A stretch of 64,000 nucleotides of DNA from Sphingomonas sanxanigenens (lineage in GTDB: Bacteria > Pseudomonadota > Alphaproteobacteria > Sphingomonadales > Sphingomonadaceae): assembly GCA_003240855.1 (NCBI GenBank), contig QFNN01000001.1, positions 62,001-126,000 on the forward strand, given 5' to 3'. Under the pieces are notes generated by a model. That model saw nothing but the letters and a program-made list of their open reading frames with translations, searched no databases and was not told where the DNA came from. The translations under genes and the position numbers were made by a program. Shown one piece after another: positions 8,529-17,168 of this stretch (positions within the stretch are counted from its first letter, which is position 1; each line of letters starts with the position of its first letter).

Positions 8529-8556
8529 GGGGCCGGCCGTGGCCGGCCCCTTTTTC
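8529..8556 (+). terminator. Rho-independent terminator
   Basis: GGGGCCGGCC (8529-8538) pairs perfectly with GGCCGGCCCC (8541-8550), followed directly by TTTTTCTTT. The innermost pairs open to form the loop. It terminates the small secreted gene (stop 8476) just before the convergent dehydrogenase gene. Confidence 0.9.
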
Positions 8557-8562
8557 TTTGGC

Positions 8563-9576
8563 TCAGCGCGCCAGCACGTCGTCCGCGACGACGCGATTGA
8601 TGAGCGGCCGGCCCGCTTCCGCATCGGCGAGGCTCGCCAGCGTGGTTTCGGCGATAGCCGTCAGCGCCTCCTCGGTCAGAAAAGCCTGATGGCCGGTGAC
8701 GAGGACGTTGGGGAAGGTCAGCAGGCGCTGAAAAAGATCATCCTGGATGATCTCGTTCGACAGATCCTCGAAGAAGAGATCGGCCTCCTGCTCATAGACG
8801 TCGAGCGCGACGCCGCCCAGCTTGCCTGATTTCAGCCCCTCGATCAGCGCACCCGTATCGATCAGCGCGCCGCGACTGGTGTTGACCACAATCAGCCCGG
8901 GCCGCGCCGCTTCGATCGCGCGGGCATCGATCATGTGGCGCGTATCGGGCGTGAGCGGGCAATGGAGGCTGACGATGTCGGCGCGCGCCAGCAACTCGTC
9001 GCGCGCGACATAGCGGACGCCGGCGGCGACCAGCCCGGCATCCTCCGCAATGTCGCTCGCCAGCACTTCGCAGCCGAAGCCCAGGCGAAAGGCGCGCGCC
9101 ACCAGCGCGCCGATCCGCCCCGTGCCCACCACGCCCACGGTGCGGGGAGAGAGGTTGCGGCCGATAAGGCCGTCGAGCGCGAAATTATTTTCGCGCACGC
9201 GCGCCCAGGCGCGGTGAATGCGGCGATCGAGCGCGAGCAGCAGGCCGACGCTGAACTCCGCAACGGCCTCCGGCGAATAAGCAGGCACGCGCACGACGCT
9301 GATCCCCAGCCGCTCCGCCGCACGCAGATCGACATTGTTATAGCCCGCGCAACGCAGCGCGACGATCCGCACGCCGAGCGCCGCCAGTCGTTCGAGCACG
9401 ACAGCATCGGCGCGATCGTTGACGAAGATGCACACCGCATCCCGGCCAGCCGCGAGCGCGACCGTATCGGCATCGAGGCGCGGCTCGAAATAGGTCAGCC
9501 GGTGCGCGAAACGGGCATTGGCGACATCGAAAAAGCGCCGATCATAAGCCTTGGCGCCAAAAATCGCGACCTGCAT
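8563..9576 (-). CDS. D-2-hydroxyacid dehydrogenase (D-lactate dehydrogenase type)
   Basis: The 337-residue NAD-dependent enzyme has the Rossmann motif 'GVVGTGRIGALVARAF'. The catalytic triad is visible: Arg in 'NTSRGALIDT', Glu in 'ALDVYEQEADLFF' and His in 'VLVTGHQAFLTEEAL'. The segment 'VYEQEADLFFEDLSNEIIQDD' region resembles fermentative D-lactate dehydrogenase (LdhA), which reduces pyruvate to D-lactate. Two adjacent ATGs (9579 and 9576) follow the ribosome-binding run GGGGGA; 9576 has the better spacing. The gene is divergent from the RutD-like hydrolase gene and stands alone. Other D-2-hydroxyacids remain possible as substrates. Confidence 0.9.
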   Translation of the reverse strand: MQVAIFGAKAYDRRFFDVANARFAHRLTYFEPRLDADTVALAAGRDAVCIFVNDRADAVVLERLAALGVRIVALRCAGYNNVDLRAAERLGISVVRVPAYSPEAVAEFSVGLLLALDRRIHRAWARVRENNFALDGLIGRNLSPRTVGVVGTGRIGALVARAFRLGFGCEVLASDIAEDAGLVAAGVRYVARDELLARADIVSLHCPLTPDTRHMIDARAIEAARPGLIVVNTSRGALIDTGALIEGLKSGKLGGVALDVYEQEADLFFEDLSNEIIQDDLFQRLLTFPNVLVTGHQAFLTEEALTAIAETTLASLADAEAGRPLINRVVADDVLAR

Positions 9577-9711
9577 CATCTTCCCCCAACGTCCTGATAA
9601 GGCGAACAAATCACGGATTCCGTAACGGAATCATCAAATCAACCCGTCGCATAAGCCTTGCCCTGCCCGATCGGGTCATTCACTCTCCTATTTTACATTG
9701 CGGAGACAATG

Positions 9712-10533
9712 ATGGCCGATATCGCCGGCCTCTACTATGAGGAACACGGCCCGGCCGACGCCGAACCCCTGCTCCTCTCGCCGGGACTGGGAGGGCTCGG
9801 CAGCTTCTGGCGGCCGAATATCGCGGCGCTGGCCGAGCGCTATCGCGTGATCGTCTTTGACCATCGCGGCACGGGGCATAGCGACAGGATGATCGGCGAA
9901 ACCGTGGACATTGCCGATATTGCTGCGGATATGCTGCGCCTGCTCGACGGGTTGGGCATCGATCGCGCGCATATAGCGGGGCAGGCCGCCGGCGGTCTCG
10001 CGGGGCTTGTCATCGCGCTCGACGCGCCGGCGCGAATCTGGTCGCTGACGGTCATCAACGGCTGGTCTCGGCCCGACGCGCATCTGCACAGATGCTGCGA
10101 CCTGCGGCTCGCCCTGCTGCACGATGGCGGCGCCGACGCCTATCTGCGCGCGCAGCCCATTTTCATATATCCTGCGCGCTGGATCCCCGAGCATGAAGGC
10201 GAACTGGCTGCCGAGGCCGCGCTTCACCTCGCCGAATTCGCCGGCGTCGCGACGATGGAAAAGCGCATCGAGATGCTCCGTCGCTTCGATATCGACGATC
10301 GGCTGGGCGAGATTGGCGCGCCGGTGCTGCTGATCTCCACCGAGGACGACATGCTGGTGCTTCCTTCCTGCTCCGAGCGACTGGCGGCGTGCATCCCCGA
10401 TGCCGAACATGTCGCGCTGCGCTTCGGCGGCCATGCGTGCAGCGTCACCAATGCCGCGCGCGTCAACGCGCTGATGCTCGACTTCCTGTCGCGCCATCCG
10501 ATCGGCGACCCGCCGATCGTCTGTCCGGTCTGA
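9712..10533 (+). CDS. Orphan RutD-like alpha/beta-hydrolase fold protein
   Basis: The 273-residue protein matches, from memory, the RutD (putative aminoacrylate hydrolase) pattern closely: 'LLLSPGLGGLGSFW', 'FDHRGTGHSD', 'INGWSRPDAHLHRCCDLR', 'AQPIFIYPARWI' and 'FGGHACSVT'. RutD acts in the Rut pyrimidine-degradation pathway. No other rut gene is present here. The position normally holding the nucleophile (G-x-S-x-G) reads Gly-Gln-Ala-Ala-Gly in 'IAGQAAGGLAG', so there is no serine; the catalytic His is kept ('GGHAC'). The ATG at 9712, or at 9709, follows GGAGA. It converges on hutU with only 3 nt between the stops. Function outside the rut pathway is open. Confidence 0.8.
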   Translation: MADIAGLYYEEHGPADAEPLLLSPGLGGLGSFWRPNIAALAERYRVIVFDHRGTGHSDRMIGETVDIADIAADMLRLLDGLGIDRAHIAGQAAGGLAGLVIALDAPARIWSLTVINGWSRPDAHLHRCCDLRLALLHDGGADAYLRAQPIFIYPARWIPEHEGELAAEAALHLAEFAGVATMEKRIEMLRRFDIDDRLGEIGAPVLLISTEDDMLVLPSCSERLAACIPDAEHVALRFGGHACSVTNAARVNALMLDFLSRHPIGDPPIVCPV

Positions 10534-10536
10534 GGC

Positions 10537-12192
10537 CTAGAGAATGGCGGGAAGATCCAGCCCCTTCTCGCGCGCGCAATCGATCGCGATGTCATAGCCC
10601 GCATCGGCGTGACGCATCACGCCGGTCGCAGGATCGTTCCAGAGCACGCGTTCGAGCCGGCGCGCCGCTTCGGGCGTCCCATCGGCGACGATAACCATGC
10701 CGGCATGTTGCGAAAAGCCCATGCCGACGCCGCCGCCATGATGGAGCGAAACCCAGGTCGCGCCGCTGGCGGTGTTGAGCAGCGCATTGAGCAATGGCCA
10801 GTCCGACACCGCATCGCTGCCGTCGCGCATCGCCTCGGTCTCACGATTGGGGCTGGCGACCGATCCGCTGTCGAGATGATCGCGGCCGATCACCACGGGC
10901 GCTTTCAATTCCCCCGAGGCCACCATTTCGTTGAAGGCGAGGCCGAGGCGCTGCCGATCGCCAAGGCCGACCCAGCAGATGCGCGCCGGCAGCCCCTGAA
11001 AGGCGATGCGCTCGCGCGCCATGTCGAGCCAGCGATGAAGATGCGCGTTATCAGGCAGCAGTTCCTTCACCCTGGCGTCGGTTTTGTAGATGTCCTCGGG
11101 ATCGCCCGACAGCGCCGCCCAGCGGAACGGCCCGACGCCGCGACAGAAAAGCGGGCGGATATAGGCGGGAACGAAACCGGGGAAAGCGAAGGCGTTCGCC
11201 ACGCCCTCGTCGAGCGCGACCTGGCGGATGTTGTTGCCATAGTCGACAGTAGGCACGCCCGCCGCCTGGAAATCGAGCATCGCCCGAACATGCACGGCCA
11301 TCGATGCGCGCGCGGCGGCGGCGACCGCTTGCGGATCGCGCTCGCGATCGGCGAACCAGCGATCGAGGCTCCAGCCCGCAGGCAGATAGCCGTTGACCGG
11401 ATCATGCGCCGAGGTCTGATCGGTCAGCAGATCGGGGCGCACGCCGCGCCGGTAAAGTTCGGGCAGCAGTTCCGCCGCATTGCCGAGCAGGCCGACCGAG
11501 ATCGGCGTCCCGGCCCTGGTGACGAGATCGAGCGCTTCGTCGACATTGTCCGTCGCGCGATCGAGGTAGCGCGTTTTCAGCCTCATCTCGATCCGGCTGG
11601 GCTGGCATTCGATCGCAAGGCAGGAAGCGCCCGCCATCACCGCCGCCAGCGGCTGCGCCCCGCCCATGCCGCCAAGCCCGGCGGTGAGCAGCCATTTGCC
11701 CGACAGGTCGCCGCCATAATGCTGGCGCCCCATTTCGACGAAGGTCTCGTAGGTGCCTTGAACGATGCCCTGCGTGCCGATGTAGATCCACGATCCGGCG
11801 GTCATCTGGCCGTACATGGCCAGCCCCTTTTTATCGAGCTCGTTGAAATGATCCCAGTTCGCCCAGTGGGGAACAAGGTTGGAATTGGCGATCAGCACGC
11901 GTGGCGCATCTTCATGGGTGCGGAACACGCCCACCGGCTTGCCGGATTGGACAAGCAGGGTCTGGTCGCCCTCAAGGCGCTTCAGCGTCTCGACGATGCG
12001 ATCGAAGCTTTCCCAGTCGCGCGCCGCGCGGCCGATGCCGCCATAGACGACCAGTTCGTGCGGATTCTCGGCGACGCCCGGATCGAGATTGTTCATCAGC
12101 ATGCGCAGCGGCGCTTCGGTCAGCCAGCTTTTCGCCGAAAGACCGGCGCCGGTCGCGGCGCGGACGGTGCGGCTATTGTCGATGCGAGTCAT
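10537..12192 (-). CDS. hutU: Urocanate hydratase
   Basis: The 551-residue cytoplasmic enzyme adds water to urocanate to give 4-imidazolone-5-propionate, using tightly bound NAD+ as electrophile. Recognisable stretches include 'LMNNLDPGVAENPHELVVYGG', the glycine-rich nucleotide-binding 'TAGLGGMGGAQPLA', and near the C-terminus 'SGATWVSLHHGGGVGMGFSQ' with 'RVLWNDPATGVMRHADAGYD'. Length is typical (about 555). It is the last gene of the hutI-hutH-hutG-hutU operon, and its ATG overlaps the hutG stop by 4 nt, implying translational coupling. The final stop is only 3 nt from the convergent RutD-like gene. Confidence 0.98.
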   Translation of the reverse strand: MTRIDNSRTVRAATGAGLSAKSWLTEAPLRMLMNNLDPGVAENPHELVVYGGIGRAARDWESFDRIVETLKRLEGDQTLLVQSGKPVGVFRTHEDAPRVLIANSNLVPHWANWDHFNELDKKGLAMYGQMTAGSWIYIGTQGIVQGTYETFVEMGRQHYGGDLSGKWLLTAGLGGMGGAQPLAAVMAGASCLAIECQPSRIEMRLKTRYLDRATDNVDEALDLVTRAGTPISVGLLGNAAELLPELYRRGVRPDLLTDQTSAHDPVNGYLPAGWSLDRWFADRERDPQAVAAAARASMAVHVRAMLDFQAAGVPTVDYGNNIRQVALDEGVANAFAFPGFVPAYIRPLFCRGVGPFRWAALSGDPEDIYKTDARVKELLPDNAHLHRWLDMARERIAFQGLPARICWVGLGDRQRLGLAFNEMVASGELKAPVVIGRDHLDSGSVASPNRETEAMRDGSDAVSDWPLLNALLNTASGATWVSLHHGGGVGMGFSQHAGMVIVADGTPEAARRLERVLWNDPATGVMRHADAGYDIAIDCAREKGLDLPAIL

Positions 12193-12998
12193 GCTTTTCC
12201 CTTCGCGAAGGCGATGCAGGCTTCGATTGCCCGGACGAGGACAGGAAGGATCGGGGGATCCGCCGCGATGGGCGTCGGCCAGTTGTCCGGCCCCGCCGCA
12301 TCCCGTTCAGCCATGTAACCGCGCATCGAAAGCTCCATCTGGATCGCGTGGACGCCTTGCCGCGGACGGCCATAGTGGCGCGTCGTCCAGCCGCCGCGGA
12401 AGCGCCCGTCGACGACATGGCTATGCCCGCTGGCGGCGCAGATGCCCGCCACGGCCGCAACCAGAGCGGGATCGCAGGTGACGCCGCCATTGCTGCCGAT
12501 GTTGAACTGGGGAAGCTCGCCGTCGAACAGGCGCGGCACGTGGCTGCGGATCGAATGCGCGTCGTAGAGGACGATATGGGGATGAACGGCGCGCAATCGC
12601 GCGATCTCCGCCTCCAGCGCCGCGTGATAGGGCGCGAAATAGGCGGCGCGGCGGCGCTCGATCTCGGCGGCGTCCGGGGTCGCGCCGGGATAAAGAAGTT
12701 CGTCGTCGAACGTCTCGGTCGGGCAGAGCGTGGTAGTGGCCTGACCGGGATAGAGCGACGCGCCTGAAGGATCGCGATTGCAATCGATCACGCTGCGCGA
12801 CAGGCGCGTGCGGACCATGGTCGCCCCAAGATCGCGCGCGAAGGCGTAAAGCCGGTCGATCCACCAGTCGGCGTCCTTGCGCGCCAGCCATGGCGAGACG
12901 AAGGCGTCCGCGAGCTCGGGCGGGAAATCGACGCCGGTATGCGGCAGGCCGATGACCAGCGGCGCATCGCCGCGATGGATTTCGACGAAGCCGGTCAT
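12189..12998 (-). CDS. hutG: N-formylglutamate deformylase (N-formylglutamate amidohydrolase)
   Basis: The 269-residue hydrolase cleaves N-formylglutamate to glutamate and formate, the last step of this histidine pathway. Family landmarks are 'VIGLPHTGVDFPPEL', 'SRSVIDCNRDPSGASLYPG', 'VLYDAHSIRSHVPRLFDGELP', 'GRFRGGWTTRHYG' and 'AIQMELSMRGYM'. Its presence with HutF, and the absence of a formiminoglutamase, shows the two-step route from formiminoglutamate. The ATG overlaps the hutH stop by 4 nt, and its own stop overlaps the hutU start by 4 nt. Confidence 0.96.
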   Translation of the reverse strand: MTGFVEIHRGDAPLVIGLPHTGVDFPPELADAFVSPWLARKDADWWIDRLYAFARDLGATMVRTRLSRSVIDCNRDPSGASLYPGQATTTLCPTETFDDELLYPGATPDAAEIERRRAAYFAPYHAALEAEIARLRAVHPHIVLYDAHSIRSHVPRLFDGELPQFNIGSNGGVTCDPALVAAVAGICAASGHSHVVDGRFRGGWTTRHYGRPRQGVHAIQMELSMRGYMAERDAAGPDNWPTPIAADPPILPVLVRAIEACIAFAKGKA

Positions 12999-14515
12999 GC
13001 CACCCCCGGCAAGGCGTCGCCCGCGAGCGCGCCTGTCCGCACAAGGATCGCCGCCGCCTCAATGTCAGGCGCGAAGTGACGGTCCTCTTCGAGATGCGGC
13101 ACCTGCGCGCGGATCACGCCGCGCGCCGCTTCCAGCGCGTCGCTCGATTTGAGCGGGGCGTGGAAATCGCACCCCTGCGCGGCGGCCAGCGCCTCGATCG
13201 CGACCACCGCCATCGCGTTGTCGGCCATCGCGAGCAGACGGCGGGCGCCGTGCGCCGCCATGGAGACATGATCCTCCTGATTGGCCGATGTCGGGATCGA
13301 ATCGACGCTCGCCGGGTGCGCGCGCTGCTTATTCTCGGAAACCAGCGCCGCCGCCGTGACCTGCGGGATCATGAAGCCCGAATTGAGCCCCGGGCGCGGC
13401 GTGAGGAACGCCGGCAGCCCCGACAAGGCGGGATCGACCAGCATCGCAATCCGCCGTTCGGCCAGCGAACCGATCTCGCAGATGGCGAGCGCGATCATAT
13501 CCGCCGCGAAGGCGACGGGCTCGGCATGGAAATTGCCGCCCGACAGCGCCTCGCCGGTGTCGGCGAAGATCAGCGGATTGTCCGTCACGCCATTGGCCTC
13601 GATCGCGAGCGTCGCGCCGGCCTGGCGCAATATATCGAGCGCTGCGCCCATCACCTGCGGCTGGCAGCGCAGGCAATAGGGATCCTGAACGCGCGCGTCC
13701 CCCTCGAGATGCGAGGCGCGGATCGCCGAACCCTTCATCAGGCCGCGCAGCGCATCGCCGACCGCAATCTGCCCGGCATGGCCGCGCAGCGCGTGAATGC
13801 GATGATCGAAAGGCGTGTCCGATCCCCTGGCGGCTTCGGTCGACAGCGCGCCGGTCACGAGCGCCGAATGGAAAAGCCGTTCGGCCTCGAACAGCCCGGC
13901 AAGCGCGTTGGCGGTGGAAAATTGCGTGCCGTTGAGCAGCGCCAGCCCTTCCTTCGCGCCCAGATCGATCGGCGCCAGTCCGGCGCGGGCGAGCGCGGCG
14001 GCGGCGGCAACGCGCTGATCGCCGACGATGATCTCGCCGACCCCGATCATCGCGGCGGCCATATGCGCGAGCGGAGCAAGATCGCCCGACGCGCCGACCG
14101 ATCCCTGCGACGGCACCACGGGCGTCAGGCCGTGCGCCAGCATCGCTTCGATCAGCGCAACCGTCGCGGGAGATACGCCCGAAGCGCCCTGCGCGAGGCT
14201 GGCGAGCTTGAGCGCCATCATCAGGCGGATAACGGCTACGGGGCTGGGATCGCCCGTTCCCGCCGCGTGGCTGAGCACGATGTTGCGCTGGAGCGTCGCC
14301 AGATCGTCGGCGGCGATGCTCACGCTCGCCAGCTTGCCGAAACCGGTGTTGATTCCATAGGCCGGAAGCCCGCGCGCCACGATGCGATCGACCGCCGCCG
14401 CGCTGGCCGCGATCGCCGGCCCCGACGCCGGATCGAGCGCGACGCCGGCGCCACGGTAAATGGCGCGCCAGTCGGCAAGCGTCGCCGCGCCGGGGATGAG
14501 CGTGATGATGGTCAA
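12995..14515 (-). CDS. hutH: Histidine ammonia-lyase
   Basis: The 506-residue enzyme deaminates L-histidine to trans-urocanate, the committed step. The tripeptide that cyclises into the MIO electrophile is Ala142-Ser143-Gly144 in 'GSVGASGDLAPLAHM', exactly at the position found in the Pseudomonas enzyme. 'YGINTGFGKLA' and 'QEDHVSMAAHGARR' are further family motifs. Length is typical. It is the second gene of the minus-strand hut operon, overlapping hutI upstream and hutG downstream by 4 nt each. Confidence 0.98.
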   Translation of the reverse strand: MTIITLIPGAATLADWRAIYRGAGVALDPASGPAIAASAAAVDRIVARGLPAYGINTGFGKLASVSIAADDLATLQRNIVLSHAAGTGDPSPVAVIRLMMALKLASLAQGASGVSPATVALIEAMLAHGLTPVVPSQGSVGASGDLAPLAHMAAAMIGVGEIIVGDQRVAAAAALARAGLAPIDLGAKEGLALLNGTQFSTANALAGLFEAERLFHSALVTGALSTEAARGSDTPFDHRIHALRGHAGQIAVGDALRGLMKGSAIRASHLEGDARVQDPYCLRCQPQVMGAALDILRQAGATLAIEANGVTDNPLIFADTGEALSGGNFHAEPVAFAADMIALAICEIGSLAERRIAMLVDPALSGLPAFLTPRPGLNSGFMIPQVTAAALVSENKQRAHPASVDSIPTSANQEDHVSMAAHGARRLLAMADNAMAVVAIEALAAAQGCDFHAPLKSSDALEAARGVIRAQVPHLEEDRHFAPDIEAAAILVRTGALAGDALPGVA

Positions 14516-15717
14516 TGGCCTCTCCAGATGCGCGCATGGAGCGGGTTGAAGCCCATGCGATAAACAAGCTCAGCAGGGGTCGCGACATCCCAGATCGCGA
14601 GATCGCACCATTTGCCGGCCTCGATCGCGCCCACTTGCCCCTGCAGGCCCAGCGCGCGGGCGGCATTGCGCGTAACGCCCGCCAGACATTCCTCGACGGT
14701 GAGGCGGAACATGATCGCCGCCATGTTCATCGCAAGCAGGATCGAGGTGAGAGGCGAGGTGCCGGGATTGCAATCAGTCGCGATCGCGATCGGCACGCCG
14801 GCCGCGCGCAAAGAGGCGACCGGGGGCAGCTTCGTCTCGCGCATGAAATAATAGGCGCCGGGAAGGAGCACCGCGACGACGCCCGCCGCCGCCATGGCCG
14901 CGACGCCCGCTTCGCTCAGATGCTCGAGATGATCGGCCGAAAGCGCACCGTGGCGCGCGGCCAGCGCCGCGCCTTCGAGGTTGGACAATTGCTCCGCATG
15001 GAGCTTGACCGGCAGGCCGTATCGCGCCGCCGCCGCAAACACGCGGTCGATCTGCGCCGGGGTGAAGCCAATCCCTTCGCAGAAGCCGTCGACCGCGTCG
15101 GCAGCCCCTTCACGCGCGATGACGGGAATCATCGTGTCGCACACCAGCGCGATATAGGCATCGGCGTCGCCGGCATATTCGGGCGGCAAGGCATGCGCGC
15201 CGAGGAAAGTCGCGCTGACCGAAACGGCGCGCTCCGCACCGAGCGCCCGGATGGCGCGGAGCATTTTCAGCTCGGCCTCCGCCGACAGGCCATAGCCCGA
15301 TTTGCCCTCGATCGTCGTCACCCCCTCGGCGATCAGCGCATCGAGGCGGGGAAGCGCCCCGGCGACCAGCTCGGCCTCGCTCGCCGCGCGCGTCGCCCGC
15401 ATGGTCGAAATGATGCCGCCGCCCGCGCGCGCGATCGCCTCATAGCTCGCGCCGCCGAGCTTCATCTCGAACTCAGTCGCGCGATTGCCGGCATGGACGA
15501 TATGGGTGTGGCAGTCGATCAGCCCCGGCGTGATCCAACGCCCTGCGCAATCGATCGTCTCGCGCGCGTCGAGCGCGGGCGCTTCGGCGCGCGGACCGGC
15601 ATAGGCGATTCGCCCGTCGAGCGCGGCGACCACGCCATCCTCGATCGCGCCCAGCCCGCCCAGATCGGCGCGCATCGTCGCCAGCCGGGCATTGGTCCAA
15701 AGGCGGTCGCACAGCAT
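14512..15717 (-). CDS. hutI: Imidazolonepropionase
   Basis: This 401-residue member of the amidohydrolase superfamily opens 4-imidazolone-5-propionate to N-formimino-L-glutamate. Metal ligands are in 'GLIDCHTHIVHAGNR', with further conserved 'GKSGYGLS', 'KLHAEQLSN' and 'ATDCNPGTSP'. ATG 15717 was chosen because GGGGAG lies 6 nt upstream; a longer frame to 15768 would run through the HutC operator and lacks a good ribosome site. It is the first gene of the hutI-H-G-U operon, divergent from hutF-hutC across a 95-bp control region. Confidence 0.96.
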   Translation of the reverse strand: MLCDRLWTNARLATMRADLGGLGAIEDGVVAALDGRIAYAGPRAEAPALDARETIDCAGRWITPGLIDCHTHIVHAGNRATEFEMKLGGASYEAIARAGGGIISTMRATRAASEAELVAGALPRLDALIAEGVTTIEGKSGYGLSAEAELKMLRAIRALGAERAVSVSATFLGAHALPPEYAGDADAYIALVCDTMIPVIAREGAADAVDGFCEGIGFTPAQIDRVFAAAARYGLPVKLHAEQLSNLEGAALAARHGALSADHLEHLSEAGVAAMAAAGVVAVLLPGAYYFMRETKLPPVASLRAAGVPIAIATDCNPGTSPLTSILLAMNMAAIMFRLTVEECLAGVTRNAARALGLQGQVGAIEAGKWCDLAIWDVATPAELVYRMGFNPLHARIWRGH

Positions 15718-15755
15718 GCGTGGCTCCCCGATAAGACGCTGGCGCTCGCAGCGAA

Positions 15756-15769
15756 TATGTATATACATA
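15756..15769. promoter_or_regulatory. Perfect palindrome TATGTATATACATA, probable HutC operator
   Basis: A 14-bp perfect palindrome lies midway between the divergent starts of hutI (15717) and hutF (15813). Its core TGTATATACA fits the T-G-T-A/T-A-C-A dyad bound by HutC-type GntR regulators in Pseudomonas. One site here could repress both hut operons until urocanate binds HutC. The binding claim is inference from the motif and position. Confidence 0.75.
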
Positions 15770-15812
15770 ACCGCATCGCTCGGCGGCTGTCCAGAGCGGC
15801 AAGGAGGATCGC

Positions 15813-17168
15813 ATGGCCCTGTGGTTCGAGCGCGCGCTGACCGCCGATGGCTGGCGGCGTGACGTGCGCGTCACGCTGGCCGGCGCGACCATCGCCGCGA
15901 TCGAAGCGGGCGCCGCTCCCCTGCCCGACGATGAACGCCATGCGGTCGCCATCCCCGCGCTTCCCAATCTTCACAGCCACGCCTTCCAGCGCGGCATGGC
16001 GGGACTCGCCGAGCGCGCCGGCGACGGCCCGGACAGCTTCTGGACCTGGCGCGAGGCGATGTATCGCTTCGTCGACCGGATCGAGCCCGAGACGCTCAAC
16101 GCCATCGCGGCGCTTGCCTATGCCGAGATGCTGGAGGCGGGCTTCGCGCGCGTCGGCGAGTTTCATTATCTCCACCACGCGCCCGACGGGCGGCCCTATG
16201 CCAATGCCGCAGCAATGGCCGAGGCGATCGCGGCGGCGGCGAGCGAGACGGGCATCGGACTGACGCTGCTCCCCGTCTTTTACGCTCACGCCGATTTCGG
16301 CGGCGCGCCGCCCCTGCCGGCACAGCGCCGCTTCGTGAACGATCTCGACGGCTATGCGCTGCTGATCGAGGCGAGCCGGGCAGCCGCAGCGGACCTTGGC
16401 GACGCGGTGATCGGGATCGCGCCGCACAGCCTGCGCGCCGCGACCGCGCGGGACCTGGACGTGCTGGCGAAGCTCGCGCCCGACGCCCCTCTCCATATTC
16501 ACATCGCCGAGCAGATGCGCGAGGTCGAGGCCTGCATCGCATGGAGCGGCGCGCGCCCGATCGAGTGGCTCTACGATCATCAGCAGATCGACGCGCGCTG
16601 GTGCCTCATCCACGCGACGCATGCCGACGAGCGCGAATGGCGGATGATCGCCAAGAGCGGCGCGATCGTCGGGCTGTGCCCGATCACCGAGGCCAATCTG
16701 GGGGACGGCGTCTTTCCCGCTGCGGCCTATCAGGCGGCGGGGGGCGCATTCGGCATCGGATCGGACTCGAATGTGCTGATCGATGCGGCCGAGGAGCTTC
16801 GGCTGCTCGAATATGGCCAGCGACTGTCGGCGCGCGGCCGCAACATGCTGGCAGGCGGCGCGGGGCGATCGACGGGCGCGGCGCTGTGGCGCGATGCGCT
16901 GGCCGGAGGAGGCCGGGCGCTTGGTGCGCCTACGCCGGGGATAGCGGTTGGGGCGTCCGCCGACTTCCTCTCGCTGACGCGCGATCACCCGCTGATCGTC
17001 GCGCGCGAGGGCGATGCGCTGATCGACAGCCTCGTGTTCGGCGGCGCGCGCGGTCTGATCGATTGCGTCTGGCGCGGCGGCGTGAAGTGTGTGAGCGGCG
17101 GACGGCATCGCCGGCGCGACGCGATCGAAGCGCGCTACCACACGGCATTGCGCGCGCTGCTCGCATGA
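15813..17168 (+). CDS. hutF: Formimidoylglutamate deiminase
   Basis: The 451-residue amidohydrolase-fold enzyme converts N-formimino-L-glutamate to N-formyl-L-glutamate and ammonia. Metal-binding His54 and His56 lie in 'PNLHSHAFQRGMAG', and 'HIHIAEQMREVEAC', 'HATHADEREW' and 'FGIGSDSNVLID' provide further ligands. The ATG follows a strong AAGGAGG ribosome site. The hutC start overlaps its stop by 4 nt (ATGA). This gene places the organism in the five-enzyme histidine branch, as in Pseudomonas and Caulobacter. Confidence 0.96.
   Translation: MALWFERALTADGWRRDVRVTLAGATIAAIEAGAAPLPDDERHAVAIPALPNLHSHAFQRGMAGLAERAGDGPDSFWTWREAMYRFVDRIEPETLNAIAALAYAEMLEAGFARVGEFHYLHHAPDGRPYANAAAMAEAIAAAASETGIGLTLLPVFYAHADFGGAPPLPAQRRFVNDLDGYALLIEASRAAAADLGDAVIGIAPHSLRAATARDLDVLAKLAPDAPLHIHIAEQMREVEACIAWSGARPIEWLYDHQQIDARWCLIHATHADEREWRMIAKSGAIVGLCPITEANLGDGVFPAAAYQAAGGAFGIGSDSNVLIDAAEELRLLEYGQRLSARGRNMLAGGAGRSTGAALWRDALAGGGRALGAPTPGIAVGASADFLSLTRDHPLIVAREGDALIDSLVFGGARGLIDCVWRGGVKCVSGGRHRRRDAIEARYHTALRALLA

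Noticed and set aside
9712..10533. Assignment of the RutD-like protein as an active serine hydrolase
   Set aside because: The nucleophile position is Ala, so ordinary esterase or lipase chemistry is not supported.
10609..12318. A 569-residue plus-strand frame opposite hutU
   Set aside because: Composition is that of an antisense shadow, with no motif, while hutU on the other strand is unmistakable.
15718..15768. A longer hutI starting at ATG 15768
   Set aside because: It would translate through the palindromic operator and lacks a ribosome site, whereas ATG 15717 has GGGGAG upstream.
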